NCBI RefSeq assembly: GCF_010093595.1
Contig: NW_022985438.1
Location: 1,698,785 to 1,762,784 of the forward strand
DNA length: 64,000 nucleotides
Reading direction: 5' to 3'
Origin: Mytilinidion resinicola
Taxonomy: Eukaryota > Ascomycota > Dothideomycetes > Mytilinidiales > Mytilinidiaceae
Both the position numbers and the translations under genes were made by a program. The notes beneath the pieces are model-generated. The model searched no databases, had not been told where the DNA came from, and saw only the letters and a program-made list of their open reading frames with translations. How positions within the stretch are numbered: the stretch's first letter is position 1; each line of letters begins with the position of its first letter. This document shows positions 47,163-57,892 of the stretch, one piece after another.

Positions 47163-48977
47163 ATGACTTCAGAAGTACTTGAAAATCGTCCTGGGAGAAA
47201 AGGAATGCACAACTCCACTCCAGAATATCCAGAATCGGACTTGGGAGAAGGAGAGATTCAGTTCATCACCGTCAGCCACCCGTCTCAGCTCAAAGGGAAG
47301 CCTGCTCAGAAAATTATTCGGAAACATGTAATGGGAGAAGTCGCAAAGGCAAAACGACGAGTTCAAAGAACGTATCAAGTTTCCTCGAATGAACAATCTT
47401 TTAAAGGTGGAAAGGGGACGAAAGCTCTCTCCCTCTCATGGCTAGGGGCAGGGGAGGTTGACCCTTTTGTGAAGTATCCCATTGAGCTGGATGGGTCTTC
47501 CCGTGCGCTGGTCGCAAATAGTAAGTAGCAGCTTTCAACATTGCCCCCACCGTTTCGTCATGTAGTGGTTCTTGTATCTGAAAAGACTCGTCCATTCCAT
47601 TCTTTCAATGTCCCCGACTACCCGTCAAGATGCCACGAGACTCCTTGAAAATCAATCCTGATCTAGTTCTGATATGGCCTACAGTTTTCCAGGGCAAAGG
47701 ATCCGCACAGAGAGCGCTCCGAAACGCATGGTACTCCGTAGGCTTATTCGACTTTGCTGCGTTCCACCTCGTCCTCTCCAATTCAGCGTTGGCAATTCAG
47801 ATGCTCCGCAACGGGCTGAAGTTTGTCAACAACGAAGACTCAGAGGTCTTGAAGCACCATGTGATAGCCACTCGGTCAATTAATGCGAGACTTGCGAGTC
47901 CAGATCATCGGACGAGCGATGGAGTTATTGGTGCGGTCGCGGGACTTGTGTGCCATGACGTAAGTAATTTGTGAAAAATGCTTCGCGTTTCTGACGATGA
48001 TAGTATGTATCTGGGCTATATGAGCGTTGGAGGATACATGTTAATGGCCTGAAAGAGCTTATTGCCCTACGAGGTGGTATTGATACTATCAAACGAGAAG
48101 ACTTGAGGGATACGATTACTTGGTATGTGTTTCACTATGTCCCAGTTACCTAGTAATATCGAATGGGCTTTTTGAGGAATTCTGATAAGCTCTATTGTTA
48201 GCCGAACTCTCTCCCAACAGCCGTTCTAACTACAAGTTCTGAAGGGTCGACCTCTGCGGCGCATACTGCCAGGACATACCCCCCAGCTTTCCCACCCCGC
48301 GCTCCTGGAAAACATACCCACAGCCCTTCTCCCCCTTCCTCGCCAACTCCAAATTCTCCTCCCCGCTCACTGCCGCCTTCAAGAAACGCATGTATCAACA
48401 TCCTGAAATCGTCAGCATATTCGACGACCTCACAGCCTGCACCGCCTTAACATCCTACGAATCCAAACACCTCGGCCCCGACTACTGGCTCAAGTCGACC
48501 TTTGCCCCATACGGGGCCTGGACGAATCCTACAATCCACAGACTGCTTACGCTAAGGCCACTCAGTCTAGAATGTACCCAGGAAACGGTGATTGCGGAGG
48601 TGTGCCGCGCGGGTGGACTGCTCTATATTGCGCCCATTTGGCGGAAGTTTGGGGCGTCGCCGGCTCGTACTGCTGATCTGATAAAGCATCTTATGAGTAC
48701 TCTGGAGACTTATGTCGTCGATTGGGGCGAGCTTCGGCCGTTTTTATTGTGGACGATGTTTTTTGGGTGTCTTGAAGCGCCGGCTGGAGACGAGCGCGAT
48801 TGGTTTCTTTTTAGAATTGCGAAGTTGATGAGGTCGTTGGAAATGAAGTGGGCAGATTATATGGCACCTGTTAGGGGTGTGATGTTTCTTGATGAAGTCT
48901 TTGCGGGAACCGACGGGTTTGTGAGGGCAGAGATTGAGGAATTCTTGTCACGTGTGTCGCAGGTCAATATTGTGTAG
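47163..48977 (+). CDS. Fungal-specific regulator-like protein (Fungal_trans_2/DUF3468 type)
   Basis: Predicted 494 aa in four exons: 47163-47520, 47685-47959, 48004-48122 and 48245-48977; introns of 164, 44 and 122 nt are all phase-consistent. Typical features are the N-terminal QFITVSHPSQLKGKPAQK with a basic segment (RKHVMGEVAKAKRR), then PFVKYPIELDGSSRALV. Next come FDFAAFHLVLSNSALA and SDGVIGAVAGLVCHD, then YVSGLYERWRIHVNGLKELI, which covers the middle of the domain. The Zn2Cys6 cluster found in many relatives is absent, so DNA binding is uncertain; the short basic stretch may be all that remains. Probably nuclear. No target genes can be inferred. Confidence 0.85.
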
Positions 48978-49237
48978 TGACGGTTGTGAAGCAAGGGGCA
49001 TGATCCACTACATGATCACTTCCGATAATGGCGAATGAAAGCGCCTACATAGGATATCTTATGAAAGCCTGACTCAATCGGAAATGGCCTCAAGACCCGC
49101 TTTTGCCGCTACGAACATGAAAGCATCGGACACCGCAAACCCTTAAAATCTTGGCCCATCTCTAACCTTGCGTTATGATCGTGAATAAAATTTCACCATT
49201 ACACGAATCGTTGAAGTTTTGGAGCAGCAAGTTTCGC

Positions 49238-50333
49238 TCACTTGCTCCTCTTGTAGATCTTCTTAAGGAAAGTCTCAAAGACCTCCTTCTTCAAGCCCTC
49301 AGACTCGTCAACCTTGTCAATCTTGGCCCTGAGATCAGCAACGCGCTCCTCTTCCCATTGCTCGTAGAACTCCGCCAACTTCAACTCGTGGTACAGTGCC
49401 TTGACCTTGGCCTCGCGCTCGCTGTTCTTCTGGCCGTAGTTGTCTTCGAGGATCTTCTTTTGCTCCGGGGTCACCTTCTTGAGAGCCTGGTTGATCAGCC
49501 ATGAGCACTTATTGTCCATGATGTCGGTTCCAATCTTGCCGAGCACTTCTGGGTCGGCGAAAGCGTCTAGGTAGTCGTCCTGCGCCTGGAAGTATTCGCC
49601 CATGGGAATCAGGATGTCCAATGCGGTGTTGAGGTTCTTCTCAGTCGCAAAGCCGCAGAAGTGCAAAGAGAGCGCAACGGGCAGGTAGAAGCTATAGTAG
49701 GCGGTCTTGAAGATGACGATGAAGGTAAACTTCTCGAGGCTGAAGTTGCTCAGATCGACTTCGTCCTCGGGAGCGGTGAGCAGATCACACAGCTGGCCGA
49801 GCTCCGTCTGGAAGGTCACTTCGTGGAACAGCTCAATGAGATCCACGTAGCTCTTCTCTTGGCGGAAATGCTTCTTCAGCAGCACGTAGATGGAGGCCTC
49901 GAGCATGAAAGCGTCGTTGATAGCAATCATCTTGACCTCAGGAACCCGGTACCAGCAAGGGGCGCCGCGGCGGGTCTTTGAGGAGTCCATGATGTCGTCT
50001 GAGACGAGGAAGAAGGCCTGGAGTAGCTCGATCATCCATCCCAAGGCGGCGGATCGGAAGTACTCCTCCTCGGTTAATTCTTTGTTGAGGAGCAGCGCGG
50101 AGGTGTCTATCACAGACATTCCTCGATTGCATTTCCCGCCGACAGTGTTGTATTGAAGTTGCTTTGGTAGTGTCAATTCACGTGTTTGTGATACACACGT
50201 GGGGTCGGCAGGTACTCACCCTCCTGAACCAGTCAAGGGACTGTTGGGGGAGTTTGTAGGCCTTGCAATGCTCGGTCAGGTCTTCCAAGAGACGCGGCCA
50301 AACGCTCTCAAACTCTTTGAGGGTAGTAGGCAT
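49238..50333 (-). CDS. ERG20: Farnesyl diphosphate synthase
   Basis: Predicted 345 aa. Condenses dimethylallyl/geranyl diphosphate with isopentenyl diphosphate to farnesyl diphosphate, the branch point to sterols, ubiquinone, dolichol and prenylated proteins. Exon 1 50333-50220, intron 50219-50162 (58 nt), exon 2 50161-49238. First Asp-rich motif DDIMD at 93-97, second DDYLD at 233-237, with [10 protein letters not shown] after the first; all as in the family. Start at 50333 ([15 protein letters not shown]) gives the usual length. An in-frame ATG at 50513 would add 60 residues (see findings). It is divergent with APC8, with 308 bases between start codons. Confidence 0.96.
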
Positions 50334-50641
50334 CTTGGAATTTGGGTTGAGGAAATTTGGAGTAGTCAATGGCTTGCTGGTGGTCAATTGATGCCAGTCG
50401 ACGAGATAGGCGGTCGGACGGTTATATCTCAGTGCACGGTCGAGTTCATAAACCGTTTCATCGTTTCGGGGCTCGGCAAAACCCCTTCCGAGTGCTGTTT
50501 TGATCCCCGCCATGGGGTGAATGACTGGATCTATTCACCGTCTGGCAAAGGCGACAACGCGATTTCTTGAAACATTGACGCGGCTTTGCGACAAGCAATG
50601 ATCCAGGGACCGAATTCGCAACTTTAACTCAAACAACAACC

Positions 50642-52740
50642 ATGGGAACCCTCTCGGCGAGCGACCAGGCGCAATTGAAGGCCCAACTGCAGGACGCCGT
50701 CACTTCGTGCACTGATCGATGTCTATACCAGTCAGCAAAATGGTGAGCCACCCTCGAGAGTCGATGCAAATGAGCCAAGGACTAACGGGCTATGCGCTCA
50801 GGGCAGCAGAACTTCTCACCTCATTGCCCTCGTCCGACCCAGCCTATGGCTCCGACACCGACGTGGACTCGCCAATGTCCGACGCACCGCCGCCTCAAAC
50901 CCCTACACACGCTATTCTCAAAGACCCTATAGAAGCTCGCTTGGAGGCACGTGAGGTTCATAAGTTCTTGCTGGCTAAGACCTACTTCGATTGTCGAGAA
51001 TACGACCGATGCGCTGCCGTCTTCCTGCCCAGTACCTTGCCGAAAGGGGCGGCGAACCCAGTCTCCTTCGAACCAGAGAAATCTTCCGCGAAAGGCAAGA
51101 AGAAACTCAGTACCCCTACAAAAAGACCGTCTTCGATAGACGCGATCTCGGGGCTCAGCCAGAAGGCACTATTCCTGGCTTTATACGCCAGATACATTGC
51201 AGGCGAGAAGCGCAAAGATGAGGACAGTGAAATGATATTAGGTCCTCAGGATGGTGGCGTTACGCTGAATAAGGAGCTCAATGGCATTTCAATGATATTA
51301 GAAGACTGGTTCTCGAATCTACCAGCGAGCGGTAGGCAAGGCCAAGGATGGCTGGAATACCTTTACGGCATCGTACTAGCGAAGGGCAAGAATGAAGTTC
51401 TAGCCAAGAGATGGTTCGTTCAAAGCGTACATCTCTACCCCTACAACTGGGGTACCTGGCAAGAGCTGTCAAGCTTGCTAGGCACTGCTGAAGAGGTAAT
51501 CACTCCTGTTCCAGATCTTTCTTGTTGAAACGACGCTAACATGATGAAGATGACTCAAATAACGGAGCAGCTCCCGCAGAACCTAATGACCTTCGTATTT
51601 CATGTTTACACATCTCAGGAATTATATCAGGCCACGGAACAGGTCCACAACGAACTTGCTCAAATTGAGAGCATATTCCCTACATCGGCATTTCTCAAGA
51701 CCCAGAGAGCGCTCTTATTCTACCATACCAAGGACTTCGATGAGGCGGAATCAATCTTCTCCAGGCTACTCCAAACGGATCCTTACCGGATCGACTCGCT
51801 CGACAATTACTCCAACATCCTCTACGTTATGGGTCTCAGGCCCAAATTGGCTTTCTTAGCTCAGCTTGCCACCGCGACTGACAAATTCCGACCTGAAACA
51901 TGCTGCGTTGTAGGGAACTATTACTCCCTGAGATCAGAACACGAGAAGGCTGTCATGTATTTCCGACGCGCTTTGACCCTCGATCGGAACTTCCTGTCTG
52001 CATGGACGTTGATGGGCCACGAGTTCGTCGAGATGAAGAACACCCACGCTGCCATCGAGTCATATCGTCGAGCCGTTGATGTCAACCGTAAAGACTACCG
52101 AGCATGGTATGGACTGGGCCAGACATATGAAGTGCTGGAAATGCACAGTTACGCTCTTTTCTATCATCAACGCGCCGCATCTCTCCGTCCGTACGACCCA
52201 AAAATGTGGATGGCTGTTGGCCAATGCTTTGGCAAAGTCGGGAAATATCCAAACGGTATCCGAGCTTATAAGCGAGCATTAGTTGCTGGAAGCTACTACG
52301 ATGCCGGTGCTGGAAGCAGTTTTGGAAGTCAAGAAGGCGTCTCAGGTCTTGGCGGTGGTATTCTCGATCCTGAAGTCTTGTATCAGATCGCGCTCCTCTA
52401 TGAGCGTTTAAATGACATGCAAGAGTGTGCGGCTTATATGGAGCTGACCATTGCTCAAGAAGAGGGCCCGGAGTTTGACGAGGATAATAGCAACGATGGA
52501 GAAGCGACAGGCGTTGGCGTTACACCTACCACAAGCAAAGCGCGTATGTGGCTTGCGAGATGGGAATTCATGCGTGGTATGTATCAACGCAGTATGGACC
52601 TTGCGAACGAACTCTGTCAGGATGGTGTCGAGGTTGAAGATGCGAAGGCATTGGTAAGGGATATCAGGGCGAGGATGGAGCGAGAAAAAGAAGGGACAAA
52701 GGCGGCTGTCCAAGCGACAGGAAAGAAGGCACTTGGGTAG
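50642..52740 (+). CDS. CDC23: Anaphase-promoting complex subunit 8 (Cdc23/Cut23)
   Basis: Predicted 661 aa. A scaffold TPR subunit of the APC/C ubiquitin ligase that controls sister separation and mitotic exit. Start ATG 50642 (GTLSASDQAQLK). Exons 50642-50742, 50802-51495 and 51550-52740; introns of 59 and 54 nt. Exon 1 ends in QSAKW, joined to AAELLTSLP. An insert with acidic and Lys-rich patches lies near 60-150, followed by the conserved GWLEYLYGIVLAKGKNEVLAKRWF region. From about residue 320 TPR repeats run in series (ALLFYHTKDFDEAESIFSRL, CCVVGNYYSLRSEHEKAVMYF, AWYGLGQTYEVLEMHSYALFY). The tail is Lys-rich. Family is clear from the TPR order and length. Confidence 0.94.
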
Positions 52741-53232
52741 CTGCGACGTCTTCAGCCATGATGAGTTCTTAGCGATGCATAGTTGGAGTTCCGGGTGGAG
52801 GTATGGTTGATATTGATACCCAGTACAGGTTAATCGAGTTGAAGCTTTACAGCAGTTCGTTACTTGTTCACAATCTGCAAAAACCACGAGACACTTACGT
52901 TGAGCAGGCATTGTGAATGGTCCGGTCCTTCCAACATTCACAAAGATGGCCCCTCAGGAGTTGGAATGCCACGTCAGTGAATGAGGCCGTAGGAGGCCCG
53001 TCAAGCACCTCCAGCGGGCGTACCACCTAGGAGTCAGGCACGAAGTCTGTGAGTGAATGCACACCGTTCTAGAAATCAGCATAAAAACCCCCAACACCCG
53101 ATTTCTCAAACCAATATCCTTCCATCATCCTCCATTTACCACTCCTTCCCCCACCCACCAACGACCGCCCATTAGCCCCACTTTCAATTACCACATTTAT
53201 TACCAAACTCTTTTCGAATTTCGAATCACAGC
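52741..53232. other. Intergenic interval
   Basis: About 490 bases: 3' flank of the APC8 gene and a CT/CA-rich leader for the next gene from about 53080. No other element recognised. Confidence 0.5.
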
Positions 53233-54741
53233 ATGTCCAACCGTGGTGGGCGCGGTGGTCGCCGCGGTGGCCATAACGGATCAGGACCTCGCAATGGACA
53301 AGGCGACAACCGTAACCGCGAACCAGGAAACCCCGCAATCGCTGCCATGTTCCGCGAACTAGGTAGTCTAAGGAAGGAATCGTTCAAGATCTTCGCTCTC
53401 AATCTCAAGATATTCCCTGGAGCCGTGCGCAAGATTCCCGCGAAAGACTTACCCAAAGGACACCTTGACGAGGACACTTGGGAATGGGTTACGTTCGGCG
53501 ATGTAAGTTCCGAACATGATGAATGTGAACCTAATACTAATACATGGTGCAGAGCTCTCATAGGCGTCGTAATGGCATCAAATATAACGTAGAACTAGGA
53601 GAGCCATCCATGAAGATCAACTCGGTCTACGAACTTGATGTGTTAGTGGAAGAAGCTAAGCCGTATACTTTTGTTGGTTGCCGTGGTTTCAGCAGGATCC
53701 TCTCAGTGAGGACTACTCGCTGGTACAAATGAGGCCTGCGTGTCGAGGTCCTGTTTGCTGGACGGTGGATCGACTTCTCATCGTGGCTTGAACGCCTCGA
53801 ATTCAACCCTCCAGCCGGGAAAGTCGGATCCGATTTGCAGCGTGGATGGTGGAAGAGCACCGGGAAGACCTTCAAATTCCTAGAGTTGCCTGCCGAACTG
53901 AGGAACGCTGTCTATAAATTTTCCCTAGGCTCAGAGATCTTCCCTTCCCACGAATCGACTACTGATGCCCAGACCGGCACGGAGACAACCCAGCTTGTAC
54001 TAGGTCGGGGATGGGATGGGCGAGTTGCGGACGGCTACACGAGAGACCCTCGAGAAGCCGGCGTCGACGCACCTAACCTTGCTCTGACTCGGGTGAACAA
54101 GCAAATTCGAGGGGAAGCACTTCACTGCGCCTGGGAACTGATGCCCAAGGTCTTCACCTCATCTTTGGGGCTCTATGAAATCGGTCTCGAGATGGACCAG
54201 GATCTCCCCTTCAAGAGCGCCGGACACGTAGTGCTTGTCTTCCTCACAGTCGACTATATTAACTTCTTTGAGGTGCCATTACCTGGTCTCGCCCAAAAAC
54301 CGTCCTTACAGCCCCTCGCATCCTGCCTTGGCAAGGACCTGTTACCGGGTCTGCAACACTTGGAGATCAGGTTCCAGAACACGAAGCTTGGCCCGGCCAT
54401 CGATCCGTGGGGCCATCACGACAATGGCACCATGAAGCTTGGGTCTGACTTCCGTACCTCATGTCACAAAGTCCTCATCGACTGGATCATATTGTTCGCC
54501 ATCGACCACATCAAGCACATTCCGCGCGTTGAGCTAAAGGGCTACATCAAGACGAGCCTGAAGCAGAAGTGGGAGGCGATCTTAGCAGATGAGCGAAAGG
54601 GCATCGTGCACGATCTCACTGCAGAAAAAGCGGCGGCTCAGGCTCTGACTATCCATGATGTGTAAGTGCCTTGAGCTTCTCGTTAGAATCCCTTTTCGAA
54701 ATGACTGCTAACGGTTCTGGATCCTTAGACCTCCATCTTGA
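53233..54741 (+). pseudogene. RGG-motif plus LPAELRN-type protein with one in-frame TGA
   Basis: Exon 1 53233-53502, intron 53503-53552 (50 nt), exon 2 53553-54661, short final exon 54729-54741 after a 67-nt intron (if unspliced, the stop is at 54663-54665). It would encode 464 codons including one TGA at 53730-53732, located between RTTRWYK and GLRVEVLFAGRWIDF. The same frame continues for 310 codons with good coding character, so this is a point nonsense change, perhaps CGA to TGA, rather than two genes. N-terminus: RGG-rich segment (RGGRGGRRGG). Middle: FKFLELPAELRNAVYKFSLG, the helix-start motif found in many fungal F-box-like proteins of unknown role. A missed tiny intron is the main alternative. 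Confidence 0.65.
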
Positions 54742-55427
54742 GAGTGCACGAAACCCTGCCGCTTCGATGGCATGCACGCTATTGCCGCACGCCGGGAGCG
54801 AGACCGGCGATGTATCTTTCCCCAGAAGCAGCGGATCCACTGGATGAACGACTACAGCTTCGACTTCAATGATTAAGGGATGTGCCAGTGGTTGCGATAT
54901 AGCACTGGAGCACACGTTCAGATTGTGAAGCCAAGATTTGCAAGTCGGCAGTGCGGTTAGCTACATGGGCTCAGGGGAGCTACTCTTTACGACTGCTTTC
55001 GAGGTTCCTAGATGACATCACGTAGTCCCAAATTAAAGTTACACTCTGGGACTGTTGCATCAGCTCATTGTTAGGCCAATAAACACTCCCTTTCGGGGTG
55101 CTTCAGAGTAGCATTAAAATCTCAATGACACTTATGGATGTTGATAGCCAGAGCCGTCTCACTTTTTGTTCAACACAACGTACGAGAATCTTCTTTCATA
55201 ACTCACTTTGCTACCACAGACCTAACAAACATCCGCTTAGATTCTGGAAAGGGACCACCGAAATCCAAGGCCCTTTGCTTCTCAACGGACATTTGATCTT
55301 CAAGCGGCTAGGAAAGATACATTCACCCAACTGGAAAGAGTAAGCCCTGGCTTTCCCTCATGCTCTCTCGCGTTTCCCGCCAACTAACTTCATAACAGCT
55401 ACAGCGCAATGAGTGAATCGATATCAC
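54742..55427. other. Intergenic interval between convergent genes
   Basis: About 690 bases. A plus-strand frame of ~80 codons near 55098-55343 has a weak context and no motif; it is not called. Nothing else seen. Confidence 0.5.
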
Positions 55428-55925
55428 TCACTGCCTCCACTGCGGCGAAATCTGAGGTACAGGTGGATAACCAGGAAACCTAGGATCAAGTCTCGTAGCT
55501 GCTCCAGTTGCCGCACCCTGTCCCTGCCCCTGCACCATCGCCTGATACCCTTGTTGCGGAGCCACGAAGACTGGTTGCCCACCCCCCATAGCCGTATGCC
55601 TATTGCGGGCATGCGACTGCGGACTTGGCTGTTGTGCTGAGTACTGAGGCGTCTGAGCTGCTGGGCTACTGTACTGGTAGCTTTGTGCGGTTTGTGCCGG
55701 GAACTGGAAGCCTTGTACGTTTGGATGAGCCATTGGATTTGGAGCTGGTCCCGCATGCTGGAAAATTGATGGTGTTTGTGCTTCGTAAGGGTTTCCTTGT
55801 GGGGCTTGTGCCGGAAATTGGAAGCCTTGGGCGTATGGATGTGCATTCTGGCCTTGCGGCTGCCCTGTGTTGTAGTAGCCCTGTTGCTGGCCCCATTGGG
55901 GTGGGTATCCAGGTGGTCCAGACAT
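55428..55925 (-). CDS. Gln/Pro/Gly-rich low-complexity protein
   Basis: Single exon, 165 aa from ATG 55925. Composition is dominated by Gln, Pro, Gly, Ala and Tyr, with tandem copies of GFQFPAQ (near 34 and 72) and SPQ/QTPQ units. The start is SGPPGYPPQWGQQQGYY. It looks like an intrinsically disordered, prion-like or RNA-granule protein. No folded domain, signal peptide or membrane segment. The frame is clean but composition bias makes chance more likely than usual; the good ATG and length support a gene. Confidence 0.6.
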   Translation of the reverse strand: MSGPPGYPPQWGQQQGYYNTGQPQGQNAHPYAQGFQFPAQAPQGNPYEAQTPSIFQHAGPAPNPMAHPNVQGFQFPAQTAQSYQYSSPAAQTPQYSAQQPSPQSHARNRHTAMGGGQPVFVAPQQGYQAMVQGQGQGAATGAATRLDPRFPGYPPVPQISPQWRQ

Positions 55926-56480
55926 TCTTATTTAGCTTGCAGCACTCCGTTCTGAGTAATGGATATGGTTCATAGTTGATGCATTTATACTGTCCGTATC
56001 GAACTCGTGGTGGACGCGTTTGCGTAGCTCAGATCTGACGTGGTTAATGATGCTGAATCATTTCCACCAAACGCACATCTTGAACAGCAAGAAATCTCAC
56101 AGCCAGCAATAGCTCTAATACGCACAAATCCTCATGTTGACGTTCTTGTTCTGCTGTCATAACGTCGCCAACGATCTAATATTGATGACTTGCTGTCCCT
56201 GACAAACACCTTGAAATTTTGTTGATGCTGGCATCATTTCACCTATCATGAAGAAGCAATCTCAAAAATCTTGTCCGGTTCATTGGTGTAGCCTACACGG
56301 TGAAGTGTTCGGTTGGGGGTTGGTGGTGACCGTGAACATATGCAAGTCCATTCCACTTCACTCTTGTGCCATTTCCACTCACCCCGTCTCGAATAGTGGT
56401 TTGAAGCGCCTCCAAAGGTGACCTGGCGAAACAAGTTCGATGCAGATCTGGAAGCCAGACTGATGCCTTGTACGAGCCTC
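55926..56480. other. Intergenic interval
   Basis: About 550 bases upstream of the Gln-rich gene and downstream of the LPGELRN gene. A short minus-strand frame near 56246-56539 overlaps the end of the neighbouring gene in another frame and is not called. Confidence 0.5.
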
Positions 56481-57131
56481 TTATTTATGGGACTGTTTTC
56501 TTCTGAAATGAAGCCGCAGAGATCGTCGCGGGACTCCATCCTGCGGAGCGCGGTCCAAAATGGCCTCCCACCTCCAACCCACAGAGTATAAATGCTTAAT
56601 CGACCAACCGGGCAGATTAAGCAAGAGATCGATTATCAAGCTGGTACTGGGAGTTGTGTACTCGGACAAGAAGCCGATCGTCTTCAGGCGAGACATGTCG
56701 TTGATCCACTCTGCTAACATGTGACCAACTGCCGCGTTCGTGGAAAGCTCCAACCGATGGGTTACCTGGATTCGCTCCAGATTCAGCCCCAAAGCCTTGA
56801 AGTCGGTCGATTTTAGACGCTGTTCGCAGGAGGGAGGGTTCCATGACATGACTCCATGTCTGGTGAAGTGTTGGCGGGTGAAGCTGATTGATCTGATTGC
56901 ATCCAGTTGGGTTTCGTTGAGCCCTGCGGCTGCTACGTGCAAGCGGAGGGAATGCTCAAGGCGGCTCACTTCGAATGTAGTAGCTTCCCAAGCAATACGC
57001 CAGGCTTCTTGATGGACTTGACGACAAGTCAGCAGAAAGGCGAGCTTCTTGGATGCTGATCGATTGGTAGCAACGAGTTTGGTGTAGATATGGTTGCGGA
57101 GCTCGCCAGGGAGCTCTAGGAAGGAACTCAT
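56481..57131 (-). CDS. LPxELRN-type (F-box-like) protein
   Basis: Single exon, 216 aa. Start at ATG 57131, which places SSFLELPGELRNHIYTKL at the very N-terminus as usual for this fungal family; the frame is open for 87 codons upstream but from a TTG only. Then comes FLLTCRQVHQEAW, a second conserved stretch of the same family (ancestral F-box-like helices), followed by a C-terminal region without motifs. Such proteins are numerous in Pezizomycotina and mostly uncharacterised. The other LPAELRN gene lies about 2 kb upstream on the opposite strand, so an old local duplication is possible, but similarity outside the motif is low. Confidence 0.78.
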   Translation of the reverse strand: MSSFLELPGELRNHIYTKLVATNRSASKKLAFLLTCRQVHQEAWRIAWEATTFEVSRLEHSLRLHVAAAGLNETQLDAIRSISFTRQHFTRHGVMSWNPPSCEQRLKSTDFKALGLNLERIQVTHRLELSTNAAVGHMLAEWINDMSRLKTIGFLSEYTTPSTSLIIDLLLNLPGWSIKHLYSVGWRWEAILDRAPQDGVPRRSLRLHFRRKQSHK

Positions 57132-57892
57132 CGTGATGCTCCAGGATCGGCAGTGGTTGTCAGGTAATACTGCTTTGCCGCTGTCTGAAGCCCTCCAAGG
57201 TATTTTCGACAATCGGAAAACAACTTCATATAGATCTTTGAAAGTGCGCCGGGGTACTTCAGACGGTGGCAGAGAGTAGTGAACTGGATGATTGATGGTG
57301 GTGACTGTGGTGTGTGGGGTTACGTTGAAACAAGCGTGGCGCCCTGACCTTTGTAGGGAGCTTTTGTGTAGAATAGCTGTAGACGTCAACAAACACTCGA
57401 CGAGAATCTAATGGATTAAAAACACCACAGCCTCCAGAAGACCTCCAGCGGGCTCCATGAGAATCCCATCTTCTCCAATTCACTACCCTGCTCACGCGCA
57501 CTAATTGTGATAGCTCGAATCACCGCATCTTGGAGCAAACCTAGAGTCTGCACGGCCGTCACACAACGCAAACAGCCGCACTTCACAAGGCTGCATCTTG
57601 TCAAGACTTTTTTCTCTATTCTCTGGCACGACCAGTCTCTGATATCGTTCCATCCCTCTCTCTTACTCTGCTGCTCTCACATTCGGTGCCTGCTTGATCG
57701 CGACTCCTGACCTATTCATTTCACCATCTCGCTGCCGACACCGTCACAGGTTTCGGGCAGACCTCACTAGCAGTCAACCACCTTCAAAGGCCACTTTCTC
57801 CGCAGATCCTCTATTAGTCTCGCCTCTCTAATCGCTCTGGTTCTTGCCTGTCAACATTGACCGAGACCGTTGATAGCGTCAGAGGCGGTATA
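57132..57892. promoter_or_regulatory. Divergent promoter region
   Basis: About 760 bases between the divergent start codons of the LPGELRN gene and the La/Arb1 gene. CT-rich stretches around 57600-57740 suit the leader of the La/Arb1 gene. No TATA box seen. Confidence 0.5.

Noticed and set aside
55098..55343. Plus-strand frame of about 80 codons
   Set aside because: Its first codon is not ATG, internal ATGs give a shorter piece, and no motif or supported splice continuation exists.
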